From an uncultured Candidatus Saccharibacteria bacterium (lineage in GTDB: Bacteria > Patescibacteriota > Saccharimonadia > Saccharimonadales > Saccharimonadaceae): a stretch of DNA of 30,582 nucleotides. The notes under the pieces were generated by a model, which worked only from the letters and a program-made list of their open reading frames with translations, made no database searches and was not told the DNA's origin. The stretch lies in assembly GCA_948944455.1 (NCBI GenBank), contig CARBES010000011.1:1-30582 (forward strand), in the 5' to 3' direction. The position numbers were made by a program, and so were the translations under genes. Shown here piece after piece: positions 13,837 to 21,109 of this stretch. The stretch's first letter is position 1; the number at the start of each line of letters is the position of its first letter.

Positions 13837-14094
13837 ATGCCTGAACCTAAAAAACAGAGTAGCCCACGCAAGACTGGGCTCCGCCGCAGCCATTTGCGTC
13901 TGAAACTCGCCAGGGCTGTCAACCGTACTTCTCCAGTTAAAGCTTTCGAAACCGCTAAGAAAACGCCGAATTTGAAAGTAAAAACCGTCAAGGCTAACGA
14001 CGGTCAGACTGTCAAAGCTAAGAAAGCAGCGAAGAAAGTTGCGACGACTACGAAGAAAACAACTACCACAAAAATCACTAAAAAGTCTAAATAA
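13837..14094 (+). CDS. rpmF: probable 50S ribosomal protein L32 (bL32), zinc-free form
   Basis: 85 aa, very basic. The N-terminus PEPKKQSSPRKTGLRRSHL followed by LKLARAVN has the layout of bL32 (P-K-x-K-x-S-x2-R-x3-RR-H, then the P-x-L-x3-C region). The two CxxC pairs of zinc-type L32 are absent: no cysteine occurs in the protein. A Lys/Thr/Ala-rich tail of about 40 residues (like KKAAKKV and TTKKTTTTK) is extra compared with the usual 55-60 aa. AAGGAG precedes the start. rpmF commonly neighbours rnc, which supports the call. It could instead be another small basic nucleic-acid-binding protein. Confidence 0.7.
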   Translation: MPEPKKQSSPRKTGLRRSHLRLKLARAVNRTSPVKAFETAKKTPNLKVKTVKANDGQTVKAKKAAKKVATTTKKTTTTKITKKSK

Positions 14095-14106
14095 AAGGGA
14101 AGGGAT

Positions 14107-14640
14107 ATGGCTAGTAACCGGCACTTAGGAAGAATTATTGTTTTGCAAAGCTTGTATGAATACGAGTTTCGCACTAAGGCTGGTGATGAGACGGCAGATA
14201 TCGACTTGATTGTAGCGAAGGATATCGAGCCTTACGCTAAGGCGCTCGGTGATACGGAGTTCGTCTACGGTTTAGCGCGCGACGTTTCTGGTCGCTTTGC
14301 GGAATTGGACGAGATTTTACAACCAATGGCGCCAGAATGGCCGCTCGATACCATCGCTGCTGTTGATCGAAATATTTTGCGTATGGGTCTTCATGAATTG
14401 CAAGCTTCGGCAGAGACTGTTCCGCCGAAAGTTGCAGTTAATGAAGCCGTCGAACTAGCCAAAGCTTTTGGATCGGAAAACTCTTCGAAGTTTGTTAACG
14501 GCGTCCTCGGCACAGCCTATCGCCAGATTTATGGCGATCCGGCAAAGCCGTCGTCGGCCGAACCTGGGGCGCTCCCTGAACCGCCAAAGACGAAGGAGCA
14601 AAATGTCCAAAAAGAAGCAAAAACGGAGGTCGAAGCCTAG
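14107..14640 (+). CDS. nusB: transcription antitermination factor NusB
   Basis: 177 aa. NusB is an all-helical RNA-binding protein that, with NusE (S10), binds boxA in rRNA operons for antitermination. Evidence is the N-terminal helix LGRIIVLQSLYEYEF and the C-terminal family signature from VAVNEAVELAKAFG to SSKFVNGVLGTAYR, preceded by the conserved RNILRMGLHEL. The last about 30 residues are a Pro/Glu/Lys-rich extension beyond the fold. The gene follows rpmF by 12 bp, and its 3' end overlaps the start of the NUDIX gene by 38 bp, implying translational coupling. Confidence 0.92.
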   Translation: MASNRHLGRIIVLQSLYEYEFRTKAGDETADIDLIVAKDIEPYAKALGDTEFVYGLARDVSGRFAELDEILQPMAPEWPLDTIAAVDRNILRMGLHELQASAETVPPKVAVNEAVELAKAFGSENSSKFVNGVLGTAYRQIYGDPAKPSSAEPGALPEPPKTKEQNVQKEAKTEVEA

Positions 14641-15199
14641 AGCTGAACGCCCTCCGGTGCGTCAGACTGCGCCACCTAAGGTCCCCGAGGCCTTACCGTT
14701 GAAGTCTGAGCGGGTCTCTGCGGCAACGCGTCTTTCGGCACGTATCTTTAAGAAACCTGCGATTCAAGAAGTTGTGCGCGAGCCGACTGCTGGTGGGATT
14801 GTTTTTCGACCGAGCAAAGATGGCAAAGATATCGAAATTCTCTTAATCCAGGACTCCAAGGGGCGCTGGACCATACCGAAGGGGCATATTGAACCGGGCG
14901 AAAACGCCAAACAAACTGCCATTCGAGAAATTGGCGAAGAAGCAGGTCTTTTTCATATCGAGGTGCTGATGTGGCTTGGGAAAATTCATTTTCAGTATCG
15001 TCGAGTAGATAAACTTGTCCTTATGACGACGCAGATTTATCTTGTGCGCGCAACCGACAATCGCGAGACCCCTACTAAAGAGCAGTGGATGAAGGGAATC
15101 AAATGGTTTCGCTTTAATGAGGCGCTGGACGCAATTGAATATGAAGACATCGAAAAACTGATGTTAGTTGCCAAAAATAAGATCCGGCAGGGACTATAA
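14603..15199 (+). CDS. NUDIX hydrolase
   Basis: 198 aa. The complete Nudix box G-x5-E-x7-REUxEExGU is present: GHIEPGENAKQTAIREIGEEAGL spans about residues 99-121. GGIVFR upstream and a C-terminal strand-helix complete the alpha-beta-alpha fold. These enzymes cleave nucleoside diphosphate-X substrates. The trailing R-E-T-P-T-K-E-Q-W and KWFRFNEAL are like the Ap4A/NTP-type subset, but the substrate is not fixed by sequence. The first about 55 residues are a basic, Pro-rich extension (start MSKKKQKRR), possibly RNA- or ribosome-contacting. The start at 14603 follows AAGGAG, inside the end of nusB. Confidence 0.9.
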   Translation: MSKKKQKRRSKPRAERPPVRQTAPPKVPEALPLKSERVSAATRLSARIFKKPAIQEVVREPTAGGIVFRPSKDGKDIEILLIQDSKGRWTIPKGHIEPGENAKQTAIREIGEEAGLFHIEVLMWLGKIHFQYRRVDKLVLMTTQIYLVRATDNRETPTKEQWMKGIKWFRFNEALDAIEYEDIEKLMLVAKNKIRQGL

Positions 15200-15207
15200 G
15201 GAGAAAA

Positions 15208-15933
15208 ATGAACACTGAAGAGTATCAAAATTTTGCTCGTGAAAAGCTAGGTTTTGAATTTAAAGATATTGAGTTACTGGTGACTGCCTTAACACACCGC
15301 AGTTATGTCAATGAACATAAAAAGAGCACCAAAGATCATAATGAACGTCTTGAATTTCTCGGCGATGCTGTGCTAGAATTGGTCACTTCCGACTTTTTGT
15401 ATCGTAATTACGACGAGCCAGAGGGGATCATGACAGCTTGGCGCTCGGCACTCGTTCGAACCGAGAGTATCGGCGAATCCGGTGAAGAACTTGGCTATGG
15501 ACCTTTAGTGCGGCTTTCTAAGGGCGAAAAGCATGGTTCCTCGCGGGCGCATGCTGTAATTCTAGCTGACTGTTTCGAGGCGGTAATCGGAGCGATCTAT
15601 CTCGATCAGGGCTATGACGCGGCAAAAGACTTTATCTCGAAGCATATTTTAGTTAAGATTGACAAGATTCTGGAGGAAGGTAGTTGGCGTGACCCGAAGT
15701 CTTACTTACAAGAGCTGGCGCAACATAACGACGGTGCCACGCCAGTTTATAAAGTACTGAACGAGGAAGGGCCAGATCACGATAAAACCTTTACGGTTGG
15801 CGTCTATGTTGGTAAGCAGATAAAAGGACAAGGCGTCGGCCATTCTAAGCAGGAGGCCGAAGGTCGCGCCGCGGCTGAAGCGGTCAAAGTTTATCTCAAG
15901 ACAAATAAAACAGCCTCCGAGAAGAAGGCGTGA
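15208..15933 (+). CDS. rnc: ribonuclease III
   Basis: 241 aa. It cleaves double-stranded RNA, including rRNA precursors. The signature NERLEFLGDAVLELV (about residues 45-59) supplies the first acidic cluster. LADCFEAVIGAIYLDQG (about 121-137) supplies the second pair of metal-binding Asp/Glu. A dsRNA-binding domain follows (DPKSYLQELAQ ... GQGVGHSKQEAEGRAAAEA). The length is normal for bacteria. The start follows AAGGAG, 8 bp after the NUDIX stop. It is the last gene of the rpmF operon and ends before a strong hairpin. The stop is TGA, which shows UGA is not reassigned here. Confidence 0.96.
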   Translation: MNTEEYQNFAREKLGFEFKDIELLVTALTHRSYVNEHKKSTKDHNERLEFLGDAVLELVTSDFLYRNYDEPEGIMTAWRSALVRTESIGESGEELGYGPLVRLSKGEKHGSSRAHAVILADCFEAVIGAIYLDQGYDAAKDFISKHILVKIDKILEEGSWRDPKSYLQELAQHNDGATPVYKVLNEEGPDHDKTFTVGVYVGKQIKGQGVGHSKQEAEGRAAAEAVKVYLKTNKTASEKKA

Positions 15934-15955
15934 GTTAGCGGATAGTCCAGTTATT

Positions 15956-15987
15956 AAAACTGCCGTTCCCGAAGGAGCGGCAGTTTT
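15956..15987. terminator. bidirectional intrinsic terminator after rnc
   Basis: Stem AAAACTGCCG-x-TCC / GGA-x-CGGCAGTTTT with a CGAA loop. T-runs on both strands serve rnc and the convergent gene ending at 16031. Confidence 0.85.
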
Positions 15988-16030
15988 GGGGGTGTAAAAC
16001 AGATGGAAAATGACTAAGCTCATGGTTGGC

Positions 16031-16354
16031 TCATTGCTGATCGTGACTGGTTTCCCAGCGATACCACCGGATCATCATGTGGATACCGAGTGAGCCGGTC
16101 AGGATCATACCGAGCGCGCCGAGACATAAGTAGCGCAGAGCTTCAGGGCTGTCAGGGTCGTTTACGGCTGCTAAGGCCAGCATCATAAAGCTCAAGACGA
16201 ACGCCCAGCAAGCTAAGAGCACCTCGTTAAAATGCCCATCGTCGCAGTGTGCCCAGACCTGAAAACTACGGCAACTTTGCCGCCAACTTTCACCAAAGGA
16301 TGGCTTAGGCGGCCGCTCAGTGATAGGGCTTTTGCCGGAACTGGATTTCTCCAT
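16031..16354 (-). CDS. small two-helix membrane protein, unknown function
   Basis: 107 aa. The start at 16354 (MEKSSSGKS) is set by GGAGG just upstream. An in-frame ATG 13 codons earlier would place that site inside the gene. About 40 hydrophilic residues, rich in Pro/Ser at first, are followed by two hydrophobic helices (EVLLACWAFVLSFMMLALAA and YLCLGALGMILTGSLGIHMM) and a short charged tail. No known family is recognised. It is transcribed from its own extended -10 promoter, divergent from rpsP. Confidence 0.7.
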   Translation of the reverse strand: MEKSSSGKSPITERPPKPSFGESWRQSCRSFQVWAHCDDGHFNEVLLACWAFVLSFMMLALAAVNDPDSPEALRYLCLGALGMILTGSLGIHMMIRWYRWETSHDQQ

Positions 16355-16404
16355 TGCTTTCCCTCCTTTCTCAAGGTGCAAAATTATCCGCAAGGGATTC
16401 TACT

Positions 16405-16433
16405 ATTATAACATACCTGTGGCTTCTTGTATA
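16405..16433 (-). promoter_or_regulatory. promoter of the small membrane protein gene
   Basis: Minus strand TATACA, 17-bp spacer ending in TATGT, TATAAT. The leader is about 45 nt. Confidence 0.65.
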
Positions 16434-16480
16434 GCTATTAAATCAGCCAATGCCGTAAAGCACCTATTTTCTGGCCACTC

Positions 16481-16509
16481 TTTACTTTTGAGAGGAAGTT
16501 TGCTATAAT
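16481..16509 (+). promoter_or_regulatory. SigA-type promoter of rpsP
   Basis: TTTACT, 17-bp spacer ending in TTTGC, TATAAT; AAGGAG at 16527-16532 before the ATG at 16538. Confidence 0.75.
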
Positions 16510-16537
16510 CAAGAAATATTACTAATAAGGAGTAAAA

Positions 16538-16900
16538 ATGCTAGCGATTCGCATGCAACGTAATGGCCGTGCGCACCTCCCGGTGTACCGGATAGTCGTC
16601 CAAGAATCCCAGCGCCACCCTCTCTCGGGTCGTGTTGTGGCTGAGGTTGGCAACTATAACCCAGAGACCAAGAAAGTGGTCCTTGATAAAGAAAAAGTCG
16701 AGTTCTATCTAAAGAACGGTGCTCAGCCGTCGAGCCGCGTAGCCCGGGTTTTGACCGCTGAGGGCGTCAAACTTCCAGATTGGTACAAAGCTCCAACTGA
16801 GAAGCACGCCAAGGCGAAGCACGCCGACAAATTGCGCAAGAATCAGCCAAAAGAAGAGCCAGCCGCCGAAGAAGCGGTAGAAGCTCCGGCTGCAGAGTAA
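16538..16900 (+). CDS. rpsP: 30S ribosomal protein S16 (bS16)
   Basis: 120 aa; a 30S assembly protein. The N-terminus AIRMQRNGRAHLPVYRIVV, then GRVVAEVGNYNPETK and the YLKNGAQPS segment, are diagnostic. The first about 85 residues are the normal S16 fold; the remaining about 35 form a Lys-rich then Ala/Glu-rich tail (EEPAAEEAVEAPAAE), as often seen in this lineage. The usual neighbours ffh, rimM and trmD are absent here. It is monocistronic, with its own promoter and a terminator 40 bp after the stop. Confidence 0.96.
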   Translation: MLAIRMQRNGRAHLPVYRIVVQESQRHPLSGRVVAEVGNYNPETKKVVLDKEKVEFYLKNGAQPSSRVARVLTAEGVKLPDWYKAPTEKHAKAKHADKLRKNQPKEEPAAEEAVEAPAAE

Positions 16901-16943
16901 TTTGCATAAGGATTTTGTCAACAGAGGCTCAACCCAAAAAGTT

Positions 16944-16967
16944 CGCCCCGGTCATTCGACTGGGGCG
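16944..16967. terminator. bidirectional intrinsic terminator after rpsP
   Basis: Stem CGCCCC-x-GTC / GAC-x-GGGGCG. Plus side continues ATTTTG; minus side continues AACTTTTTGGG. It lies between rpsP and the convergent gene ending at 16985. Confidence 0.8.
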
Positions 16968-16984
16968 ATTTTGATAGGAAGGCT

Positions 16985-17743
16985 TCAATGGCGACGCTTG
17001 CGATGTCGATAAGCATCCGCTAGGTGAACAACAATCAAAGTCAAGACACAGAGAGCTAAGATGGGCAAACCGACGCATTTGACCAAGAACGCACGCGCTT
17101 GGTCGTTGGCTAATGCTGCTTTATCGCTGTCGCTCAAATGTGTGTACTCTTTTCCATCGATAATGACGCTCTGACCATCCTCGGAAAAGGCGTATCCAGG
17201 AGCTTCCGTGGCTGGCGTTTCGGGTGTGGCTGAGGGGACGGGTGGATCTAGTGGTGTAGACGGACGATTTTCTGACGAACCATTGGCGGGGTCGCCGAGG
17301 CTATCATCAACGATAGTCGTGTCATCGTCGTTGTCTGGAGCAGCGGTTGCTGGGTTGGAACTGACACCGGTTTGGTCTTCGAACCAGTCCCAGAATTGAT
17401 CTTGCTGACCAGCATTCCACTCTGAAAACTGGTCGTGCGCATTATTAACGCTATCTTTGGCCTTATCGATCAGGTCGGGCGCGGCCTCCTTGGCGGAATC
17501 ATAGAGTCCGCCAATTTTTTCGCTGGCTTTTTCGGCACCCTCCTTTGCGGATTCGATCCAGCCGTCCTTATGTTCGTCGATATAGTCGACCGCTTCCGAG
17601 CCAGCTGCTTGGATTTTATCCCAGAGTGACTGCTCCTCGGTAGTGCACGAATCGGCAGCATAGGCTGTTGGCGCAAAAACGCCAAGCAGCAGCATGGCGA
17701 CAAAGACCGTCGTTAATGAAACTGTCTTCCTGCTAAGGTACAT
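16985..17743 (-). CDS. secreted, C-terminally membrane-anchored surface protein
   Basis: 252 aa. Sec signal peptide at 1-29 (hydrophobic core SLTTVFVAMLLLGVFA, AYA cleavage site). Residues about 35-120 form amphipathic helices rich in Lys/Glu/Ala with recurring Asp-Lys-Ala patterns, similar in look to LEA-like or coiled-coil stalks. Residues 120-185 are a Pro/Thr/Ser/Asp-rich linker. The C-terminus has one hydrophobic helix (CVGLPILALCVLTLIVVHLA) and a basic tail (RHRKRRH). There is no LPxTG, so the anchor is the helix itself. The family is not recognised. Its promoter region is shared divergently with khpA. Confidence 0.75.
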   Translation of the reverse strand: MYLSRKTVSLTTVFVAMLLLGVFAPTAYAADSCTTEEQSLWDKIQAAGSEAVDYIDEHKDGWIESAKEGAEKASEKIGGLYDSAKEAAPDLIDKAKDSVNNAHDQFSEWNAGQQDQFWDWFEDQTGVSSNPATAAPDNDDDTTIVDDSLGDPANGSSENRPSTPLDPPVPSATPETPATEAPGYAFSEDGQSVIIDGKEYTHLSDSDKAALANDQARAFLVKCVGLPILALCVLTLIVVHLADAYRHRKRRH

Positions 17744-17777
17744 GAATTATCTTACCCCCTTCAAGTATAGTACCTCC

Positions 17778-17806
17778 ATTATACCACACATGCTCTAAAA
17801 AGTCAA
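17778..17806 (-). promoter_or_regulatory. SigA-type promoter of the surface protein gene
   Basis: Minus strand TTGACT, 17-bp spacer ending in TGTGG, TATAAT; leader about 30 nt with an AAGGGGG site. Confidence 0.8.
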
Positions 17807-17847
17807 TAAGAAATCGCTTTTGCTTGCAGGGAGTTAGAAAAATCATG

Positions 17848-17874
17848 TTGATTTTTTATCGCTTGTGGTATAAT
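17848..17874 (+). promoter_or_regulatory. promoter of khpA
   Basis: TTGATT, 15-bp spacer (16 if GTTGAT is used) ending in TGTGG, TATAAT. It is divergent from the promoter at 17778-17806, and both carry the same TGTGG-TATAAT. Confidence 0.7.
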
Positions 17875-17903
17875 AAAAACATATAAAATAAACTGGAGAC
17901 CCT

Positions 17904-18326
17904 ATGGCAACCATTGACCAACAATTTGTAGAATACATCGTAAAAACTCTTGTAAATAACCCGGAAAAAGTGGTCGTTGAGCGCGAAATCGATGAGCGCG
18001 GCGTACTTTTGTCCTTGAGCGTTGATCCAGAAGACGTCGGACGGGTGATTGGTAAACGCGGCGCAACCGCTCAAAGCATTCGCACCTTGCTCCGTGTTCT
18101 CGGGACAAAGAATGGCGCACGTTATAACCTAAAGGTTGTCAACACTGACGAAGATGGTGGTGAGAGTCATAGCCGTCGCGAAACGCGCGCTGACGCTGAG
18201 GCGACTGAAGAGCTAGTCGCAGATGAAGCTAACGGTGAAGCGCCAATGGATGGTGGCGAAGCAGAGAATGAGCTTGCCGAGAAGACTCGGGCTGAGCTGG
18301 CCGATCTCGACGATCTTGAGATCTAG
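17904..18326 (+). CDS. khpA: KH-domain RNA-binding protein (KhpA/YlqC family)
   Basis: 140 aa. The first about 75 residues are a KhpA-type KH domain: QFVEYIVKTLVNNPEKV opens it and the RNA-binding loop GKRG lies in VIGKRGATAQSIRTLLRVLG. In Firmicutes KhpA pairs with KhpB to regulate division and small-RNA-like functions. The last about 60 residues form an acidic tail (Glu/Asp/Ala-rich) not found in the typical about 80-aa protein. khpA often sits next to rpsP, and here only one inserted surface gene separates them. Confidence 0.9.
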   Translation: MATIDQQFVEYIVKTLVNNPEKVVVEREIDERGVLLSLSVDPEDVGRVIGKRGATAQSIRTLLRVLGTKNGARYNLKVVNTDEDGGESHSRRETRADAEATEELVADEANGEAPMDGGEAENELAEKTRAELADLDDLEI

Positions 18327-18356
18327 TAGATTGAATTAACGTACTAGCAAAAGTAA

Positions 18357-18378
18357 CGCCCCTCGGAACTGAGGGGCG
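18357..18378. terminator. hairpin terminator after khpA
   Basis: Stem CGCCCCTC / GAGGGGCG with a 6-nt loop; short T-run (CTTT) on plus and TTACTTTTG on minus, between convergent genes. Confidence 0.6.
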
Positions 18379-18422
18379 CTTTGGGCGTTTAGGCTTGCGG
18401 CTTTATGGCAGCGAACAAAAAA

Positions 18423-19184
18423 TCAATCGAGCGGAGTCTTCGTGAAGATGAAGCCGAACTGGTTGGCGACGATCTGGATAAAAGCATCGGTGCTGGCGTA
18501 GCCAGTAGAGCCATCAACCAGCGTTTGGTAAGTGAAATAAGTCGGATCGTCATGGTAAGCCTCGAAGAATGTGCTAATGAAATCTAGATATTCGCCGTAG
18601 ATTTCCACTACGTCTATATCGCTGGTGATTTCTAGGCAGTAGAGGTAGTTCGGACTTACAACGTACGTCTTGGAGATACTATAATTGTAGTAATTAAGCA
18701 AGAAGTACTTTAGATCGGGTATGGAAAAGGGGCAGTCGTACCCAGGATGACAGTGCGCATCGGCCGTGGCGTTACGTTGCTCGGCATAACGATGGAGCTC
18801 GTTTGGAATTGAAACGCAGCCCACATCGTGAGTTGTGTACTCACCTACTTTGCGACCGTTTTCGTCGAAGGCGGACCAGTATTCGTAAGGTTCGTGACGG
18901 GTGCCTTCGCAGAATTCCTCAAGTGTCATGCCGTGGTTGGCATTTATGAGATTAATTGCGTAAAGATCAGAGCAGACGCGGCTAATGATCGGACAAAGCA
19001 CTAAAATGATAGCATAGACAACGATTAATGCAGTAAGAAGACTAGATGAGTTGGGGATGCCCTCAGAGGAATCTTCTGTATCCGTGTTGGTGTCCGTGCC
19101 GTCAACCTTATAACCATAGATAGCTTTGATTGCATCAGGGATAGGAAAGCGATTTTCGGGCTGAGAATTTCGATTCGTGTTCAT
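18423..19184 (-). CDS. membrane-anchored protein with JAMM/MPN-type metalloprotease motif
   Basis: 253 aa. The start at 19184 (MNTNRNSQPE) follows AAGGAG; an upstream in-frame ATG has none. About 47 polar residues, then one TM helix (LLTALIVVYAIILVLC, about 49-64), then a soluble domain. This domain contains HCHPGYDCPFSIPD: His144, His146, Ser154 and Asp157 fit the JAMM zinc motif H-x-H-x7-S-x2-D exactly. Glu101 or Glu108 upstream is a candidate for the catalytic Glu. The strand pattern around it (NGRKVGEYTTHDVGCVSIP) resembles bacterial JAB/DUF4329-like domains. Such enzymes cut isopeptide or peptide bonds, or act in toxin-type roles; the substrate is unknown. The orientation of the domain across the membrane is uncertain. 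Confidence 0.6.
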   Translation of the reverse strand: MNTNRNSQPENRFPIPDAIKAIYGYKVDGTDTNTDTEDSSEGIPNSSSLLTALIVVYAIILVLCPIISRVCSDLYAINLINANHGMTLEEFCEGTRHEPYEYWSAFDENGRKVGEYTTHDVGCVSIPNELHRYAEQRNATADAHCHPGYDCPFSIPDLKYFLLNYYNYSISKTYVVSPNYLYCLEITSDIDVVEIYGEYLDFISTFFEAYHDDPTYFTYQTLVDGSTGYASTDAFIQIVANQFGFIFTKTPLD

Positions 19185-19299
19185 AGCATTATCTCCTTGA
19201 AGTATTTTGGTGGAGCATATAATATTTTCAGACATAGCCTGTTAGAACATAACCTAAACTGGGAAAGAACTATAGAAAATGAAAGAGTCTATTTTCTTC

Positions 19300-19328
19300 A
19301 TTATAGCACACATAATTAAAAATGTCAA
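19300..19328 (-). promoter_or_regulatory. consensus SigA promoter of the JAMM-motif gene
   Basis: Minus strand TTGACA, 17-bp spacer ending in TGTGC, TATAAT: a perfect consensus with extended -10. The leader is about 110 nt. Confidence 0.85.
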
Positions 19329-19380
19329 TAGATAAGCGTAAGAAATAAGAAAAGAAGCAGCTAATTAAGTAGCTTTTAGC

Positions 19381-19492
19381 CTAGCTATTTCTCTTTTCTC
19401 AATCGAAGGTGGAACTTTTCTCATCTAAAGAATCGAAAAGATTCCAGCCTCAGGCGTCGTAGCGCCACGATTTCTAAAAGAGAAATAGCTAG
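19381..19492. repeat. branched palindromic element, divergent type (copy 4)
   Basis: 112 bp with perfect 17-bp outer arms CTAGCTATTTCTCTTTT / AAAAGAGAAATAGCTAG, extended by AATCG / CGATT. Inside are hairpins GGAA-x-TTTTC / GAAAA-x-TTCC and GGCG / CGCC. The core shares only CAGGCGTCG with copies 1-3. It sits 57 bp from cassette C4. Confidence 0.7.
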
Positions 19493-19548
19493 ACCAGCAT
19501 CTCTTACACATAGTCCTCTTCCTTATTCTTTCTTCCGCTTCCTATTGA

Positions 19549-19740
19549 TTACTCTATGGCTAGACAACGGAGGGGGAAGCCCATGTATGTATTGTGCCCG
19601 GCACTAGGAAGCACGGTCTTAAAGTCGTCTGAGCCAATTCGAAAATATAGCTGAGTAAGGTTGGACCAAATATTTGCTACTGTTGCCATTGAATTTAGGC
19701 CATCTGCGTATCCTATGCTTACTTCTCCGCTGCGGACGAA
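19549..19740 (-). other. silent FISUMP C-terminal cassette C4
   Basis: 63 codons plus stop on the minus strand, from FVRSG to GFPLRCLAIE-stop, the shortest of the six. The centre is different again (ANIWSNLTQLYFRIG). The frame stays open about 40 codons upstream of FVRSG, but that part does not resemble a FISUMP fold and has no start or promoter I can support. The 3' box after the stop is TAATCAATAGGAAG. This cassette is single, not paired. Confidence 0.75.
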
Positions 19741-19879
19741 AGTATAAATAGATGAGTGAGGAAGAGACTTCGCTGTCCTATTTGGGCGAATGTGAATTCT
19801 CTTAACCCGAGGATAGCAGGAGAGAGATTTTGAATAAGCGCGAGATTCTTATTACTGATTTTCTAACTAGAAAGTAATA

Positions 19880-19904
19880 TTATGTTGTAAAAAGTACAAC
19901 ATAA
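19880..19904. repeat. AT-rich inverted repeat
   Basis: TTATGTTGTA / TACAACATAA with a 5-nt AAAAG spacer. Related half-sites TGTTGTAA recur at 19929-19936 and at about 19985-19992. It could be a regulator binding site or hairpin upstream of the candidate ncRNA. No gene is seen from 19741 to 20035. Confidence 0.5.
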
Positions 19905-20035
19905 CAGAGGTAAATATAACAAAATATGTGTTGTAAGAAAAACATAAAACTTTTCCACACAAAAAACAGGGGTAATCTGGTAAAATGTTGTAAAAATTAC
20001 AATAGAAATTAGGGTCAAAACCCTAGGAAAAGGGC

Positions 20036-20064
20036 TTGTGCTTTAGCAAGAACTAAGCTATACT
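20036..20064 (+). promoter_or_regulatory. probable promoter of the candidate ncRNA
   Basis: TTGTGC, 17-bp spacer ending in TAAGC, TATACT. It precedes a structured, non-coding stretch ending in a terminator on the same strand. Confidence 0.5.
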
Positions 20065-20070
20065 AGAAAC

Positions 20071-20175
20071 AGTTCGAAAGAACATATGGCTAACTGCGAG
20101 GCCAACATAAAAAGTTGAGAGCTTATATGTTCAAAAAGCCACCCCAAAGGTTGAGAGACGGAGGTGGTTTTTTGG
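20071..20175 (+). ncRNA. candidate small structured RNA, about 105 nt
   Basis: No convincing reading frame. Visible pairings: GAACATAT (20080-20087) with ATATGTTC (20125-20132), enclosing GGC / GCC and CAAC / GTTG hairpins, so a three-way junction is possible. An alternative hairpin GTTC-GAAA-GAAC lies at the 5' end and competes with that outer stem. The 3' end is a terminator hairpin with CCACC / GGTGG and A5 / T6 arms (20133-20173). It does not look like SRP RNA, tmRNA, RNase P or a tRNA. Confidence 0.5.
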
Positions 20176-20181
20176 TGTTGA

Positions 20182-20209
20182 AAAAATACCCGCCCCATAA
20201 GGAGCGGGT
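20182..20209 (-). terminator. intrinsic terminator of the 20216-21037 gene
   Basis: Minus-strand stem ACCCGC / GCGGGT with a 10-nt loop followed by ATTTTTTC. Confidence 0.8.
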
Positions 20210-20215
20210 CTGGTC

Positions 20216-21037
20216 TCAAACGCCGGAGCCGTAGTCCATGTAGGTGATCATCCTGAGACAATCGTCGAAGGCGCAATAGTTCATCGCCTTCAGGTAACTA
20301 CTTAACTGTGAGACTACTTCGTCAAGCTCGCAATCGGGCTTAATATAGAGCTTGGCGCCGCTGGAAACGCTACCGTTGTGGCGATGTAACTCGTAAGTTA
20401 CTACCCAGGTAGCATCGGTCGGCCGGTAGGAAATTTTGCCTTCGTAGACTGCAAGCTGCTCATCAAGTGGAGACTTAACCTCGATAAGCTCTTCGCCACC
20501 GTTGGAAGGCTTGATTACACAACCGGCGCTGACGTCGTTACTCATAGACCAGAATAGGTCTTGGTCGGGTATTCGGCGCATGTCTGGCAGTGTAATCCAG
20601 GAATCTTTCCAGTCTCCAAAATATTCCACATTGAGATCCTCCCGCCGTTCGATGCTAAAGATGCCTTTTCTGCGCAGTAGCTCATCGTAGTCGGCCTCTT
20701 TGAAAAAGACCGAAGCTTTTCCGTTAAAGTCGAGCAATAGATAAAGCGTACCGCTCTTGAGTGGCAGGCTCTTGGCACAGAGCAAATCCTGGTCAAGCAG
20801 ATCGCGCCGACAGGTGATAACAATAGCTTTGCGCCTATCGCAGATTTTTACCAACCAGCCACCAAAGCTGAGCGTCTGGTCCTTTTTCTGAAAAAGCTGC
20901 GGGACGGAAGCGGCTATGTTACCAGTGAGGAGGTCCCGACAATCGCGGAAATGGTGGTTCCAGATTTCAACGGCATAGAACGTAGTTTTCTTCTTCGAGA
21001 GACTCTTGGGCTTGCTGGTAGGTTCATTGGCGTTCAA
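20216..21037 (-). CDS. hypothetical soluble protein
   Basis: 273 aa; I do not recognise the family. The start is an unusual TTG at 21037, 6 nt downstream of GGGGGAG; the ATG at that spot is in another frame and stops after five codons. The N-terminus is Lys/Ser-rich (KPKSLSKKKTT). The rest alternates hydrophobic strands (GTLYLLLDFNGKASVFF) with acidic loops. No signal peptide or TM is visible. The last about 40 residues are Cys/Tyr-containing and helical. The gene is monocistronic, with its own promoter and terminator, divergent from rpoB. Confidence 0.7.
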   Translation of the reverse strand: MNANEPTSKPKSLSKKKTTFYAVEIWNHHFRDCRDLLTGNIAASVPQLFQKKDQTLSFGGWLVKICDRRKAIVITCRRDLLDQDLLCAKSLPLKSGTLYLLLDFNGKASVFFKEADYDELLRRKGIFSIERREDLNVEYFGDWKDSWITLPDMRRIPDQDLFWSMSNDVSAGCVIKPSNGGEELIEVKSPLDEQLAVYEGKISYRPTDATWVVTYELHRHNGSVSSGAKLYIKPDCELDEVVSQLSSYLKAMNYCAFDDCLRMITYMDYGSGV

Positions 21038-21109
21038 TCATAACTCCCCCTAACTATTGATGATAAGATTTTTGGCGTTTGACTCTTAAGCTGCGCCCAC
21101 TGTCTACAA

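Noticed and set aside
20071..20092. tRNA-like TTCGAAA sequence
   Set aside because: No cloverleaf or acceptor stem can be drawn; it fits a GAAA tetraloop hairpin of the candidate ncRNA. No tRNA or rRNA gene was found in the window.
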